This document shows positions 54,545 through 63,740 of a DNA stretch of 64,000 bases, piece by piece. How positions within the stretch are numbered: the first letter of the stretch is position 1; each line of letters opens with the position of its first letter. Source of the stretch: a virus; IMG/VR virus record IMGVR_UViG_3300031772_000009, positions 27,362-91,361 of that record; one strand, 5' to 3'. A program made the position numbers and the translations under genes. The notes under the pieces are model-generated. The model saw only the letters and a program-made list of their open reading frames with translations, searched no databases and was not told the origin of the DNA.

Positions 54545-56251
54545 TCATTTCCATTCTACTCCCTTAAAGAAATCGTCCTCTTTAATCTGTGTTTTAGATT
54601 GAGTTTGAAACTTGAGAAACTCCTCAAATATGCTTTCTCCACTTTCCTCAACTTCGAAACCATCCATGGAATAACATAACGAGTCGAAACTGTGGTCGTC
54701 AATCTTTCTTATCTTTCCATTTTTGTCCCATGCCAACTTTCTCAATGAAGCAGTAAGATACCAGAAAGCTTTTGGCACAATAATTTTGTGTCTCTCAACA
54801 AAATTGATGGTTCTATATACCCGTTCCGATTTCTCTTGTTCCGCTATAATATACACGGCGTATCCCTTCTCTTCTAACGGTTCATTCAAATGTTTTCCAG
54901 CCGCATTTGGGTCTGGAATAAACGTGTAAGTTTTATATTGCTTGCAAATTTCGTCTATCCAATCTGGTTTTTCCGTGTCCTTCATGCCTAATTGTTCATC
55001 GTTGAACAGAACGAAAACTACGTCTTTCTTTCTTCCGATAATAGTTAATGAACACGGAGCGTCTGAATATCCATAATCAAATCCCGCTTGCCTATCTATT
55101 ATATATTTCGTTGGGTCTTCTTCTGTGCCGAGTTCTCCAAGTTTCACAAGTTTACATTCTTTCCAATTGTAAGGTTCACAATTTTCACAGAGACTACATA
55201 TACAAACGTCTAAATCACCCTTTTTGAATACTGCTCCAGAAGCCATACTTGCTCCACCTAAAGCTTCACAGAGCCATTCTTCATCACTTTTGCTTTTTCG
55301 TTTATCACTTATTTCTTTTCGTGTCACCCACCATACATTGGGAATCCAATGGGTTGGGTCTTTATCAGTGTAAACTTTGTATGGGTCTGTTTCTCCATTA
55401 ATGTGTTTTGCTATAGACCATCTGTAAACTTTCTGGAAACCATACTTTTCTGGATTCTTCATGTAATCATAAAACTTTCCAAATATATAATGAACTGTGG
55501 AACTCAAAAGTAATACACTACATCTTTTTCCAGTAAGTTGCCACTGGACAGCCGCAACTGCTTTAGCACCATCTTCACTTTTTGATTCTGCTTCACATGC
55601 TTCGTCTATTTCCACAATGTTAACATGTGGTCCCCTTGCGGCTGTGGTACTACATGGTGGAAACTTTATTAGACTTCTCCCTAATGTTTTAGCGTAACGT
55701 CTTATTCCCTTCAACGACTTATAAATGATTTTTCCAATCATTGGAATATCCATTCTCCAATCATCAATATAATCTTGTATTAACTCTGACTGTTCACCAG
55801 AACCACCCATACAAGTTATTGAGATGTGGTCTTCCGTTGTTGTTTTCCAACAGTTGAATATTCCAAAAATAAAGGTTTTTCCAGCCCCTCTAGCCGCCGC
55901 CAATATAGCCGTAGTAATATTGTTTTTCCATAAATCAATTAGAAACTCTTTTTGTTCTTCAGACAAAATGAGATGGTAAGGAATACCATTGTCTCTGAAT
56001 TTAGGATGTTCTGTTCCTATAGAACAATCATCGTTACATGGTAAAATTGGATTATTATTCGGGTCATAATCTGGATGTATTGGAACGTCCATTGGACAAG
56101 TAAGCAAGTGTTCAGCAAACTCTACTGGTCCACGGTCTCTCCAACGTTTTTGCCAATCTTCTATTTCTTGTTTACTTAAATCTTTCTTATCAGTATGTCT
56201 ACGGAGTAGTTCTTTTCTTGCTCGGCTGTAATCATCTCTGGACGACATCAC
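54545..56251 (-). CDS. terL: terminase large subunit
   Basis: The 568-residue protein carries the packaging ATPase signature AAARGAGKT near residue 122, with a preceding TTAIL strand, and Walker B VEIDEACE. It also carries a nuclease domain in the C-terminal third: GFDYGYSDAPCSLT near residue 390, PDPNAAGKH, and DDHSFDSLCYS near 540. TerL pumps DNA into proheads and cuts concatemers. Start ATGATG at 56251. It is read from the minus strand, opposite to the capsid gene, and the next gene upstream overlaps its start. Confidence 0.93.
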   Translation of the reverse strand: MMSSRDDYSRARKELLRRHTDKKDLSKQEIEDWQKRWRDRGPVEFAEHLLTCPMDVPIHPDYDPNNNPILPCNDDCSIGTEHPKFRDNGIPYHLILSEEQKEFLIDLWKNNITTAILAAARGAGKTFIFGIFNCWKTTTEDHISITCMGGSGEQSELIQDYIDDWRMDIPMIGKIIYKSLKGIRRYAKTLGRSLIKFPPCSTTAARGPHVNIVEIDEACEAESKSEDGAKAVAAVQWQLTGKRCSVLLLSSTVHYIFGKFYDYMKNPEKYGFQKVYRWSIAKHINGETDPYKVYTDKDPTHWIPNVWWVTRKEISDKRKSKSDEEWLCEALGGASMASGAVFKKGDLDVCICSLCENCEPYNWKECKLVKLGELGTEEDPTKYIIDRQAGFDYGYSDAPCSLTIIGRKKDVVFVLFNDEQLGMKDTEKPDWIDEICKQYKTYTFIPDPNAAGKHLNEPLEEKGYAVYIIAEQEKSERVYRTINFVERHKIIVPKAFWYLTASLRKLAWDKNGKIRKIDDHSFDSLCYSMDGFEVEESGESIFEEFLKFQTQSKTQIKEDDFFKGVEWK

Positions 56252-56550
56252 TTACTCAACTTTAACAGTTCAAACTCTATGCGTCCCTCTTCTTTAGTAA
56301 GGAATCCCAATGCTAGACGACACTCTCTAAGTATTCCTCTTTTCGCATCTATGGCTTTGATTAATACGGAAGCAACTTTAAAGTCTATTTTTCCACTTTT
56401 AAGGTCATCACTTATTTCATCTAGTTTCTTATCAAATTCCTTACCCCTTTCTTCTACTCCTTCAATAGTCAAGAGTTTCTTCATTCTCAACTCTTGAATC
56501 TTATTCTTTAATTCTTGAATTTTTTCTTTATCCGTTTTAGGTTCAGACAT
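56248..56550 (-). CDS. small helical protein, terminase small subunit candidate
   Basis: A charged helical 100-residue protein directly upstream of the large terminase and overlapping it by four bases. Position suits a small subunit, but no helix-turn-helix is clear (a coiled-coil region EKIQELKNKIQELRMKK dominates). Confidence 0.5.
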   Translation of the reverse strand: MSEPKTDKEKIQELKNKIQELRMKKLLTIEGVEERGKEFDKKLDEISDDLKSGKIDFKVASVLIKAIDAKRGILRECRLALGFLTKEEGRIEFELLKLSK

Positions 56551-56589
56551 AACTTATCACTTTGAAATGTAAAAAAAGAAAAGGTTGGT

Positions 56590-57015
56590 TTATTTAGTGG
56601 TTGAAGGTCTACGCCGTTTTCCAGCAGTTTTTTCGGCAAACTCACTTTGGTAAGCTTGTATGAGTTCTTTTGGTGGTGTTTGGTTTGTCTCTCTACAGAT
56701 TGCAAGGGCTTCAGACGCTCCGATGATAGACTCTTTATGTTTTTGTCCAACTTCAAAGGATATTGGTCCATTAGCTATTCTATGTCTGAAACAACACCAG
56801 AATAGTTTTCCAGTAATACATGTTACCCATGTATGGTCTGTTCCGCATTTAGGACCAGATGCCCCGCCTTCTTTTATACTACACGGCATTTTATCTGCAA
56901 AGAAATCCCACTCTTCACAGAAGATTACGCCCTTCTTGATTTCAATGTGCTTTATTGTTAGGTCTCTACTCCAACCGTGACCTTCCATATCTTTCTCGTC
57001 TTTTGGTATTGGCAT
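56590..57015 (-). CDS. hypothetical cysteine-rich protein (141 aa)
   Basis: Six or more cysteines (FCEEWDF, MPCSIK, KCGTDHTWVTC, WCCFRHR) point to a metal-binding domain, and the C-terminal end is very basic (GKRRRPSTTK). It lies in the head operon between terminase and scaffold-like genes; function unknown. Confidence 0.55.
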   Translation of the reverse strand: MPIPKDEKDMEGHGWSRDLTIKHIEIKKGVIFCEEWDFFADKMPCSIKEGGASGPKCGTDHTWVTCITGKLFWCCFRHRIANGPISFEVGQKHKESIIGASEALAICRETNQTPPKELIQAYQSEFAEKTAGKRRRPSTTK

Positions 57016-57017
57016 GT

Positions 57018-57806
57018 TTATCTATCTCCTCTATCCCCAGTTTTAGTGAAGTTGAAGTGACAGTATGGACATTTTTCTGGAACTTCTCCAACTATTGTTC
57101 CACGGCATTTTGGACATTCCATCATTTTGAATGCTGGAAGTCTTTCTCCCTCTTGCATTTGTTTCCAAGACTTGCCGCCAATCATTGAGCGAAGCAAAGT
57201 TTCAATTTTCTTTTTAGCGTCTTCCACTTGTTCTTTAGTGTATTGGTTAGGGAAATAATAAGCACGTCTATACAATTCGTCTACCATTGCTTGTTTAGTC
57301 TCAAACCCTTCTCCAGCCTCTCCACTTGGCGGTGGCGTAATTGGAGCTTTACCACTCGGAATTTCTTTCTTTTTGTCGGGTGGTGTTTCCTTCGTACTTG
57401 AAGCAAGCATGGTTATCAAGTCTTTTACGATTCCAACACTCTTTGGGTCTTCAAGTTTCTTCTCAATGTCACTTATTTGTTCATCAGACAACTTGCTTTT
57501 CTTTGCAAGTTCCATAATGCTATTTCTTTCCTCTTCCAATTGTTTCAAAGCTTGTGCCTCAAGAATTGCTCTCTTCTCTTTTAATTCGTCCTCAATCCGT
57601 TTCTTATCGTCCTCAAGTACCTTCTTCTCGTCTACACTAAGTTTCTTTGAAGCATCTAATTCTGCTCTTGCTTTTGCTAGGTCTTGCTGTAATGAGTCAA
57701 TCTCTGGTTGTCTACTAATCTCGACACGGTGAACGACCTTTTTCTCATCTGATTGTTCCGTAGATTCATCCACTTTCGGTTTCTTTTCTTTTCCATCTTC
57801 AGACAT
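57018..57806 (-). CDS. scaffold-like coiled-coil protein with zinc ribbon end
   Basis: The 262-residue product is a long coiled coil (residues 30-120), a Pro-rich linker and a C-terminal zinc ribbon (CPKCRGTIV ... CPYCHFN). Proteins made mostly of coiled coil next to the capsid gene are usually scaffolds for head assembly. The ribbon is unusual for a scaffold and could contact nucleic acid. ATG 57806 is preferred over an upstream alternative. Confidence 0.5.
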   Translation of the reverse strand: MSEDGKEKKPKVDESTEQSDEKKVVHRVEISRQPEIDSLQQDLAKARAELDASKKLSVDEKKVLEDDKKRIEDELKEKRAILEAQALKQLEEERNSIMELAKKSKLSDEQISDIEKKLEDPKSVGIVKDLITMLASSTKETPPDKKKEIPSGKAPITPPPSGEAGEGFETKQAMVDELYRRAYYFPNQYTKEQVEDAKKKIETLLRSMIGGKSWKQMQEGERLPAFKMMECPKCRGTIVGEVPEKCPYCHFNFTKTGDRGDR

Positions 57807-57816
57807 TTTATTCACT

Positions 57817-57834
57817 AACCATAGAAATATGGTT
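57817..57834. other. inverted repeat in divergent promoter region
   Basis: AACCATA-GAAA-TATGGTT forms a seven-base stem with a GAAA loop between the minus-strand scaffold-like gene and the capsid gene. It may be an operator or leader hairpin for one of them. Confidence 0.5.
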
Positions 57835-57884
57835 ACTCCTTAATAAACCCTTGTATTACAATATCCTTTTTTATATTGGCACAT

Positions 57885-57892
57885 TGTATATA
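57885..57892 (+). promoter_or_regulatory. TATA box of the capsid gene
   Basis: TTGTATATAAACTCG, about 50 bases upstream of the capsid ATG, with TAGGAG closer to the start. Confidence 0.65.
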
Positions 57893-57939
57893 AACTCGTT
57901 TTATCATAACAATATCACGAAAAATAGGAGTAAAGAAAA

Positions 57940-58848
57940 ATGATAAACTTTGAAGAAACGAACTATACCCTAATGACTAGCGATTTGACGGACACTTGCG
58001 ACTTAATTCCAATCATAATCTGGAAGGAAATAAATCTCGGTGCAACATACAAGTTCGTTTTCATGCAAGCCGTAGAGATAACCGATATTCTCGTAGGCGT
58101 TGATGGAAACAGCATTTGTGTGCCATATCTTGACCGAGACGAATTTACTGCTAGAAGCATAACTGAAGCCGCATTGGACAGTGGTGGATATGTCAAGGAC
58201 ATACTAGCACCAGAAACCATACTGATAGAGATTGGCGACATAATTTACAATGCCACAAGAATTTCTGATGTGGTCATGGAAGATTCACCTAGCCTCGGTT
58301 GGGTAAGAGCTTCACTTCAGAAGATGGGACAAGCCATCGCTCTGAGAATTGACGAAGACATCAGAGATGCCCTAGTTGCGGGTGCGGGAGCATTCGCCGC
58401 CGCCATAACTATAGGCACACTCTCATATGATGACGTTGTAGATGCAGTTGCCTCACTAAAAGGTGCTGGTTACTGGGCTGAAGACGGAGCATATCTGCTC
58501 TTTGTCAATGCCGCACAAGAAGCAGACCTTGTTAAAGACACAAGGTTCACTGACACAGCAAGATACAGTTCAGCAAACATTCCACTGCAAGGTGAGACTG
58601 GAAAATTTGCGTCATGTAAATGTTTGGTAACAGACATTACCATGGCTTGGGGAGCAGTTGCCTACGCATTGGTAGTTGCACCGCCAACCAACAAATATGG
58701 TCCAGCCGCAATGTTCGCATGGAAACGCCACGTAAAGCAAGAAGCATGGCGTGACGCACAAGAAGGTAGAGATGTCTATCTGCTTTCGTGTCGCTACGGT
58801 GTAGAGGTAAAGTTCGCTGACGCAATAGCGTTAATTAGCGATTGCTAG
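57940..58848 (+). CDS. major capsid protein, HK97 fold
   Basis: The 302-residue product shows the order of an HK97-type capsid protein. It has an N-terminal arm, a strand with YKFVFMQAVEI, an Ala-rich spine helix (VRASLQKMGQAIALRIDEDIRDALVAGAGAFAAA), a P-domain-like GTLSYDDVVDAVASLKG and a beta core ending AWGAVAYALVVAP, KYGVEVKFADAIALI. It has its own promoter and TAGGAG ribosome site, as a highly expressed gene would. Length is typical. Assigned by pattern, not search. Confidence 0.75.
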   Translation: MINFEETNYTLMTSDLTDTCDLIPIIIWKEINLGATYKFVFMQAVEITDILVGVDGNSICVPYLDRDEFTARSITEAALDSGGYVKDILAPETILIEIGDIIYNATRISDVVMEDSPSLGWVRASLQKMGQAIALRIDEDIRDALVAGAGAFAAAITIGTLSYDDVVDAVASLKGAGYWAEDGAYLLFVNAAQEADLVKDTRFTDTARYSSANIPLQGETGKFASCKCLVTDITMAWGAVAYALVVAPPTNKYGPAAMFAWKRHVKQEAWRDAQEGRDVYLLSCRYGVEVKFADAIALISDC

Positions 58849-58951
58849 TTAACGTTACCTCAATTCTTTTTTCTGTCTAGTTAGATATGAGACTGAAAAG
58901 CATAAAGCTTATAGGTCTCGTTGTCTATTAGATAGATAAGGAAGTGGTAAC

Positions 58952-59662
58952 ATGGCGTACTGTACCTATCAAGATGTATTAGACATTACTGGTCTATCGG
59001 ATACTAGAATCTCTACTATTCATAACGGTGATTTGTCTCCCGCTCAAATTGATACTATGATAACTAGTTTTATTGCTGAAGCAGACCAACAAATAAAAGA
59101 CCTTCTTCTCATCCCCATTATTATACATGACGAGATTCATGTAATAGACGAAGACGTTAGTGTAACCAAGATTTATTTGGGAAGTTACGATGATTCTTCT
59201 CCAGTAAAGTTTCTTGAAACTTGGCAAGGAATACAACCGATAAACGTTCAAGGATTAGTTCAAGATATTCTTTGTGTTTGTTTAAACGGAGCAAGAGTTA
59301 AAACTACAGACGATAATTATCCGTGGACGTGGACTCATGCGGTTGGAAAAGACTATATTACCTTTACTAACGATTTGGGTGACGGAGACGTAATCTTAAT
59401 AAGATATTCTTATGACCCATACGCTATAAGTGTTCCGTTAAACGTGAAGAAAGCAAGTATGTGCATGGCTGGAAAAGCCTTAATAGAACATCTTATCGGA
59501 CTTAGACAGAGCATAACGGCTTTTGAGGCTGAAGGAGATAGTGCAGAAAGAATTCCAGACAAGGAAGCCCTTTTCAATACTAGAAGTATGTTGCAGAAGA
59601 TGGCTGACGATGCCCTAAACAGTGTTGGTTACGGTTTTGGCTTTGAGCCAATAAGGGGTTAA
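58952..59662 (+). CDS. head-tail connector candidate (236 aa)
   Basis: Starts MAYCTYQDVLDITGL with FIAEADQQIKDLLL, the pattern of gp6/gp15-like connector proteins that sit at the portal ring. The remainder contains an OB-like sheet (YITFTNDLGDGDVILIRY). It is the first gene after the capsid gene, as in most tailed viruses. Confidence 0.6.
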   Translation: MAYCTYQDVLDITGLSDTRISTIHNGDLSPAQIDTMITSFIAEADQQIKDLLLIPIIIHDEIHVIDEDVSVTKIYLGSYDDSSPVKFLETWQGIQPINVQGLVQDILCVCLNGARVKTTDDNYPWTWTHAVGKDYITFTNDLGDGDVILIRYSYDPYAISVPLNVKKASMCMAGKALIEHLIGLRQSITAFEAEGDSAERIPDKEALFNTRSMLQKMADDALNSVGYGFGFEPIRG

Positions 59663-59719
59663 CCCTTTTTTTAAGAAAACTTTATATACTTCTTTACCTA
59701 TTCTATTTTAGGGAATCCT

Positions 59720-60160
59720 TTGACTGGCAAATTTAATGAAACAAAAAAAGCCCTTATAGCACAAATACAATCCGCCATTCCAGAAGCTACTGTAGAAGGA
59801 AACTGGAGAGAAGGTATAGGAGACATAGTTAGAAATTTACCATTCATAACTGTCCGATTGAAAGACGTTTTAGCAGACGTTTATGACCGAAATATTGGTG
59901 AAACCTCAGACGGATGTATAGCTCACTATCCCTTTTCACTATTCATTTTCCATAGTAATTGTTTAGAGAGTGGAGAAGAAAAAGGGAAATATGCTCAAGA
60001 CGTTGCAGACCGAGTAATGAGTGGTCTTGCTCCTCAACCAAGTTCAATCGGCTACGACATTGGAGAAATGAGTGCTAGAGAATCAGAACCAGAACGTGGA
60101 GCACACCGTATTAGCCGAGTAATCGTTGAAGGTTCTATCCATATCAAGAGAATTGATTGA
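59720..60160 (+). CDS. tail completion/terminator candidate (146 aa)
   Basis: TTG start, late-type ACTTTATATACTTC box upstream. The pattern KKALIAQIQSAIPEA, FITVRLKDVLADVY, YPFSLFIFHSNCLESGEEKGKYAQDVADRV matches tail completion proteins that follow connectors. Identity is by position and fold pattern. Confidence 0.5.
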   Translation: MTGKFNETKKALIAQIQSAIPEATVEGNWREGIGDIVRNLPFITVRLKDVLADVYDRNIGETSDGCIAHYPFSLFIFHSNCLESGEEKGKYAQDVADRVMSGLAPQPSSIGYDIGEMSARESEPERGAHRISRVIVEGSIHIKRID

Positions 60161-60161
60161 T

Positions 60162-60575
60162 GTGGTTTACGAAGGATATAGAGATAAAGATAAACGAAAA
60201 GAATATATGAAAGAATGGGCAAGAAAACAACGTGTGTTATATCCAAAGAAGTGTAGAGGATATAGAAGAGAATATGACCAAAATCATAAAGAACAAATTG
60301 CAGAACGTGAAAGGGAATGGCGTAGAGAGAATCCAGATTACAAATTAAGAAATAGAGAATATAACAAACGTAATCCAGAGAAAGTCAAAGCACATAATCT
60401 TGTTCATGATAAAAGAATTTCCACGTTTATTCCTTTAGGTTTGAAATGTGAACTGTGTCCAGAAGACGATAAAAGAACAGAGAAGTTAGAACGTCATCAT
60501 CCAGACTATGATTATCCAGAAATAATAGTTACTTGTTGTAAAGAGTGTCATGAGAATATAATCCAAAACGGATAG
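60162..60575 (+). CDS. HNH homing-type endonuclease
   Basis: GTG 60162 starts one base after the previous stop. The 137-residue product has the basic Tyr/Arg repeats, then CELCPEDDKR, ERHHPDYDYP and CCKECHEN. It is the tenth HNH gene and interrupts the head-tail gene cluster. Confidence 0.85.
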   Translation: MVYEGYRDKDKRKEYMKEWARKQRVLYPKKCRGYRREYDQNHKEQIAEREREWRRENPDYKLRNREYNKRNPEKVKAHNLVHDKRISTFIPLGLKCELCPEDDKRTEKLERHHPDYDYPEIIVTCCKECHENIIQNG

Positions 60576-60604
60576 ACTAATTTTCTCACTTATAAACTTT
60601 TTGC

Positions 60605-60625
60605 ATGTGTATTTATATACTTGTT
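60605..60625 (+). promoter_or_regulatory. TATA promoter
   Basis: TGTATTTATATACTTG lies about 35 bases upstream of the glycosyltransferase start. Confidence 0.6.
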
Positions 60626-60650
60626 TATATCTATTATTCTTAGATAAAAA

Positions 60651-61913
60651 ATGAAACGTTATCTAATGGCTATATCAGATGGTCCATTTAGCGGGACTGG
60701 ATTTTCTGAGCAGATGAGACATATTCTTTTTGGTTTGGCTCAGACTGGACAGTTCGATATTAGTTGGCAATGTCTACAACATATGGGTTATCCCTACGAA
60801 CTTCCAGACTCGATATTTCCAGACATTCCACATAAGGGAACATCAGTTAAGGTTTACGGAACTTACGGAGACCCATTCCATTTCGGAGCAGATGCTTTCC
60901 TAAAGAATTATAGAGACATCAATCCAGAAATGGTATTGTTTATGGGAGACCCAAGAAACATTATGCCGTATATCGGATACAAAACTAAACTTGGCTTTCC
61001 ACTCATATTTTACGTTACGCTTGACGGATTGCCAATTCATCCCCAGTGGATTGACCCACTCAAATACGTCAATTTGCTTATTGCAATGACGAATTGGGCG
61101 GCTGAAGAATACTACAAAGTTGGTTTCAGTCCAGCGTGGCTTCATCATGGAATAAACAGTAAATGGTGGAAACTGGATTCTAATAAACTGGAGAAATATT
61201 CAGTTAGACACAAGTATGGAATAAAAGACGACACTGTAGTTTTTGTTAACTGGGACATTCCACAACACCGAAAAAGAACCGATGCTTTGTTACGTTGTTG
61301 GAAAGATTTTCATCCAGAAAAGAAAAACGCTGTTCTGATTCTTTACACGGATTGGAATCTTGAACGGAGTCTCGGATGGAATGTTGAAGACTTAATCAAA
61401 CAGTATGGCGTTCCCCGCAAAACAATATTGAGTCCAACCGAACTTCAAGGAACACCCAAGTTTTATGATAGTGCAGAAAGACCAGAACGACTGAAAGATT
61501 TTGCTTGTATGGGAGACATTTACCCAAGCACTACAAGCGGCGAAGGATTCGGAATGTGTGGACTTGAAGCAATGGCAATGGGGATTCCAGTCATAATAAC
61601 GGATTATGCGGCAAGTTCGGAAGTTCACAAAAAAGGAAGTATTCTAATTCCAACTTACGAGGGAAGGACTGGACGATTCAGACTTGACGACAGACGAAGA
61701 AGCGTTGAGGCTGGAATAGTTGACGAGGCAAAGTTTACGGCGGCATTACAATATCTTTACGAGAACAAAGAAGCTAGATTGAAACTTGGAGAAGAAGCGT
61801 TGCGATGGAGTAGACGGTTCGATTTCCAGAAACAGATTATTCCGAAATGGCAATCACTTCTAGGTGGTCTAAATACGGATTTGATAACGGCTAAAGAGTT
61901 GCTGAACATATGA
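60651..61913 (+). CDS. glycosyltransferase, GT-B fold (GT4-like)
   Basis: The 420-residue protein has the C-terminal signature GEGFGMCGLEAMAMGIPVIITDYAASSE, the E-x7-E nucleotide-sugar motif region, and an N-terminal GPFSGTGFSEQM that resembles the glycine loop of glycosyltransferase family 4. A stretch QHRKRTDALLRCW and SPTELQGTP precede it. Such enzymes move sugars from NDP-sugars. In viruses they often modify DNA bases, capsid proteins or host polymers. The substrate cannot be predicted. Confidence 0.8.
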   Translation: MKRYLMAISDGPFSGTGFSEQMRHILFGLAQTGQFDISWQCLQHMGYPYELPDSIFPDIPHKGTSVKVYGTYGDPFHFGADAFLKNYRDINPEMVLFMGDPRNIMPYIGYKTKLGFPLIFYVTLDGLPIHPQWIDPLKYVNLLIAMTNWAAEEYYKVGFSPAWLHHGINSKWWKLDSNKLEKYSVRHKYGIKDDTVVFVNWDIPQHRKRTDALLRCWKDFHPEKKNAVLILYTDWNLERSLGWNVEDLIKQYGVPRKTILSPTELQGTPKFYDSAERPERLKDFACMGDIYPSTTSGEGFGMCGLEAMAMGIPVIITDYAASSEVHKKGSILIPTYEGRTGRFRLDDRRRSVEAGIVDEAKFTAALQYLYENKEARLKLGEEALRWSRRFDFQKQIIPKWQSLLGGLNTDLITAKELLNI

Positions 61914-61918
61914 ATTTG

Positions 61919-61935
61919 AAGAAAGGTTTAAATAA
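61919..61935 (+). promoter_or_regulatory. TATA promoter, early type
   Basis: AAAGGTTTAAATAATTC lies 40 bases before the gene at 61974. Confidence 0.65.
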
Positions 61936-61973
61936 TTCAACTTGTATTGTATTACAAAAGAGTTGTTGAATAT

Positions 61974-62228
61974 ATGAACAGAATAGAAAAGTGTTTAAGG
62001 CGGATATTCAAGTCAACCAAGATTGGTTATCCTTTAGGGTACGAAACTCCATTATTTACCATGAATGAATTGGAAAATATGATACGAGGAATAAACTATG
62101 GTTGCTCCAAATGTGGTTCTCACATGTTGTTTGTTGGTATGAAACATAATTCAATCGGAATTAATGTCTGGATTCTTTGCAAATCTTGTGGGTATAAAGA
62201 AGACATAGCAGATTATGGAAGTTGGTAA
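61974..62228 (+). CDS. zinc ribbon protein (84 aa)
   Basis: ATG 61974 (MNRIEKCLRR) is the first start after the TATA box at the expected leader length. CSKCGSHML and CKSCGYK make a zinc ribbon separated by a beta hairpin. Likely nucleic-acid binding. First gene of the RadA operon. Confidence 0.6.
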   Translation: MNRIEKCLRRIFKSTKIGYPLGYETPLFTMNELENMIRGINYGCSKCGSHMLFVGMKHNSIGINVWILCKSCGYKEDIADYGSW

Positions 62229-62230
62229 AC

Positions 62231-62503
62231 ATGAGTGAACAACCTAAACAAGAAGAACCGTACCCAGTACATGAAACAGTGAAAGTGTTGAAGGGCAAAA
62301 CAATCTATAAGAACAAGAAGTGGTGGTATGCGGTACTGTTGACTGAAGAGTTTGGACATAAGAAAGTCAAGGTTTACATGTGGTCTTGGAACGACAAAAA
62401 GAATGGTTGGACACGTAAACAACACATTGGAATCAACTTTAGAAAGAACTGGGAAGACATGAAAGTGATAATAGAAGAATATATGAAGGAGATTGAGAAC
62501 TAA
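62231..62503 (+). CDS. hypothetical protein (90 aa)
   Basis: Aromatic-rich beta protein (KKWWYAVLLTEEF, VYMWSWNDKKNGW) resembling a small OB or SH3-like barrel. ATG 62231 is preferred over TTG 62222. It shares one base with the RadA start. Confidence 0.55.
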   Translation: MSEQPKQEEPYPVHETVKVLKGKTIYKNKKWWYAVLLTEEFGHKKVKVYMWSWNDKKNGWTRKQHIGINFRKNWEDMKVIIEEYMKEIEN

Positions 62504-63507
62504 TGTCTGAAGAAAAAGGTAAGAAACCAGAATCAAAAGAAAAGAAAACGGTAGAAGATAAGATACGAGATTTCTATTCTACTGTTGAGATGAAAGAAAT
62601 AACTGGTAAATTGGAAAAGTTGATAATGAAACCAGTTGAAGAACCACGAAAATCTTTGAGTAGCGAAAACAGTCCTAAACTGTTAACTGGAACAGTCCTT
62701 GACGACATTCTTGGTCGTGGTGGCATTTGTGCTGGAAGACTAATAGAGGTTTACGGAGAATATGGAAGTGGAAAAACACAGATTGCCAAAACATTGGCGG
62801 CTGAAGCAAGTCAACAAGGAACAGTCATCTACATTGACGCTGAATACACGTTTAGTCCAGAAAGACAAGAACAGATTTTGAAAGCCCGTGGATTAGACAT
62901 AGAGAAATTCTGGAAAAACCTTATTATATATCAACCTAAAGACTGGATGTATCAATTGGCGGCTATTCAACAGATTCCGTCCCAAATAGACTTGGACAAG
63001 GAAGGAAGAGAACCAATCAAACTCATAATAGTTGACTCGTTACTCGCATTGATAGACACATCAGAAGACTTTGAGGGAAGACAGAACCTTCCAGTCCGAA
63101 GCCGAGTGATAAGAACTCAAATGCTCGGAAAACTTAGGCAACTTGCCCGAACACATAACTGTGTAGTCTTCTTTACCAACCAAATCCAAGATGTTCCAGA
63201 AGCCCAAAAGTGGACTCCAATGTATATGAAACAGAAGGGCAAAGGTGGTCCAACAGTTAGTCATGTTCCAGACATAATACTATATCTTAGGAAAGCGGCT
63301 GGAGACACTAGACTTGCAAGACTGATGGATAGTTCAGAACTTCCAGTTGGAGAAAGAGTCTATATTATTAACGAGAAGGGAATAGACGATGTTCCACCAT
63401 CAGTGAAGGAAAAGATAGAGAAAGCATCTAAGAAAGAAGAAGAGAAGGAACTGGACAAAATAGACGAAGAAGCAGAAACTAAGAAATCAGATAGTGAACA
63501 AGAATGA
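62503..63507 (+). CDS. radA: RadA/Rad51-family recombinase
   Basis: The 334-residue protein has Walker A GEYGSGKT near residue 86, a Walker B LIIVDSLLAL, the RSRVIRTQMLGKLRQLA helix, and a Gln-Ile strand (FFTNQIQDV). It lacks the N-terminal helix-hairpin-helix domain of cellular RadA and ends in a very acidic tail. It polymerises on single-stranded DNA and pairs homologous strands. In viruses it supports recombination-dependent replication. Archaeal-type sequence is the main evidence for the host domain. Confidence 0.85.
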   Translation: MSEEKGKKPESKEKKTVEDKIRDFYSTVEMKEITGKLEKLIMKPVEEPRKSLSSENSPKLLTGTVLDDILGRGGICAGRLIEVYGEYGSGKTQIAKTLAAEASQQGTVIYIDAEYTFSPERQEQILKARGLDIEKFWKNLIIYQPKDWMYQLAAIQQIPSQIDLDKEGREPIKLIIVDSLLALIDTSEDFEGRQNLPVRSRVIRTQMLGKLRQLARTHNCVVFFTNQIQDVPEAQKWTPMYMKQKGKGGPTVSHVPDIILYLRKAAGDTRLARLMDSSELPVGERVYIINEKGIDDVPPSVKEKIEKASKKEEEKELDKIDEEAETKKSDSEQE

Positions 63508-63740
63508 AAGACTGTAAACTTATGCTGATGGGACACTACACTTTAAGCGAGAAAATGAGTAAAATCCTCAAGTCGAGAGGCATAATACTCATTTGTAAAA
63601 TTTGTTGTTGTCCAATATTGGTTGGAGACGAAGTAGAAAGTAAACAGCAACGAAGAGGAAAAACAAAGTTATATCACAAGAAATGCTATGAAGATTCTCA
63701 CTACGATGTTCCAGACAACGGAGACAATGAGGAAGAATAA
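63504..63740 (+). CDS. zinc finger protein (78 aa)
   Basis: CKICCCPIL near residue 31 and HKKCYED near 58 form a cysteine-rich metal site. The ATG overlaps the RadA stop by four bases. The tail is acidic. No family recognised. Confidence 0.6.
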   Translation: MKDCKLMLMGHYTLSEKMSKILKSRGIILICKICCCPILVGDEVESKQQRRGKTKLYHKKCYEDSHYDVPDNGDNEEE

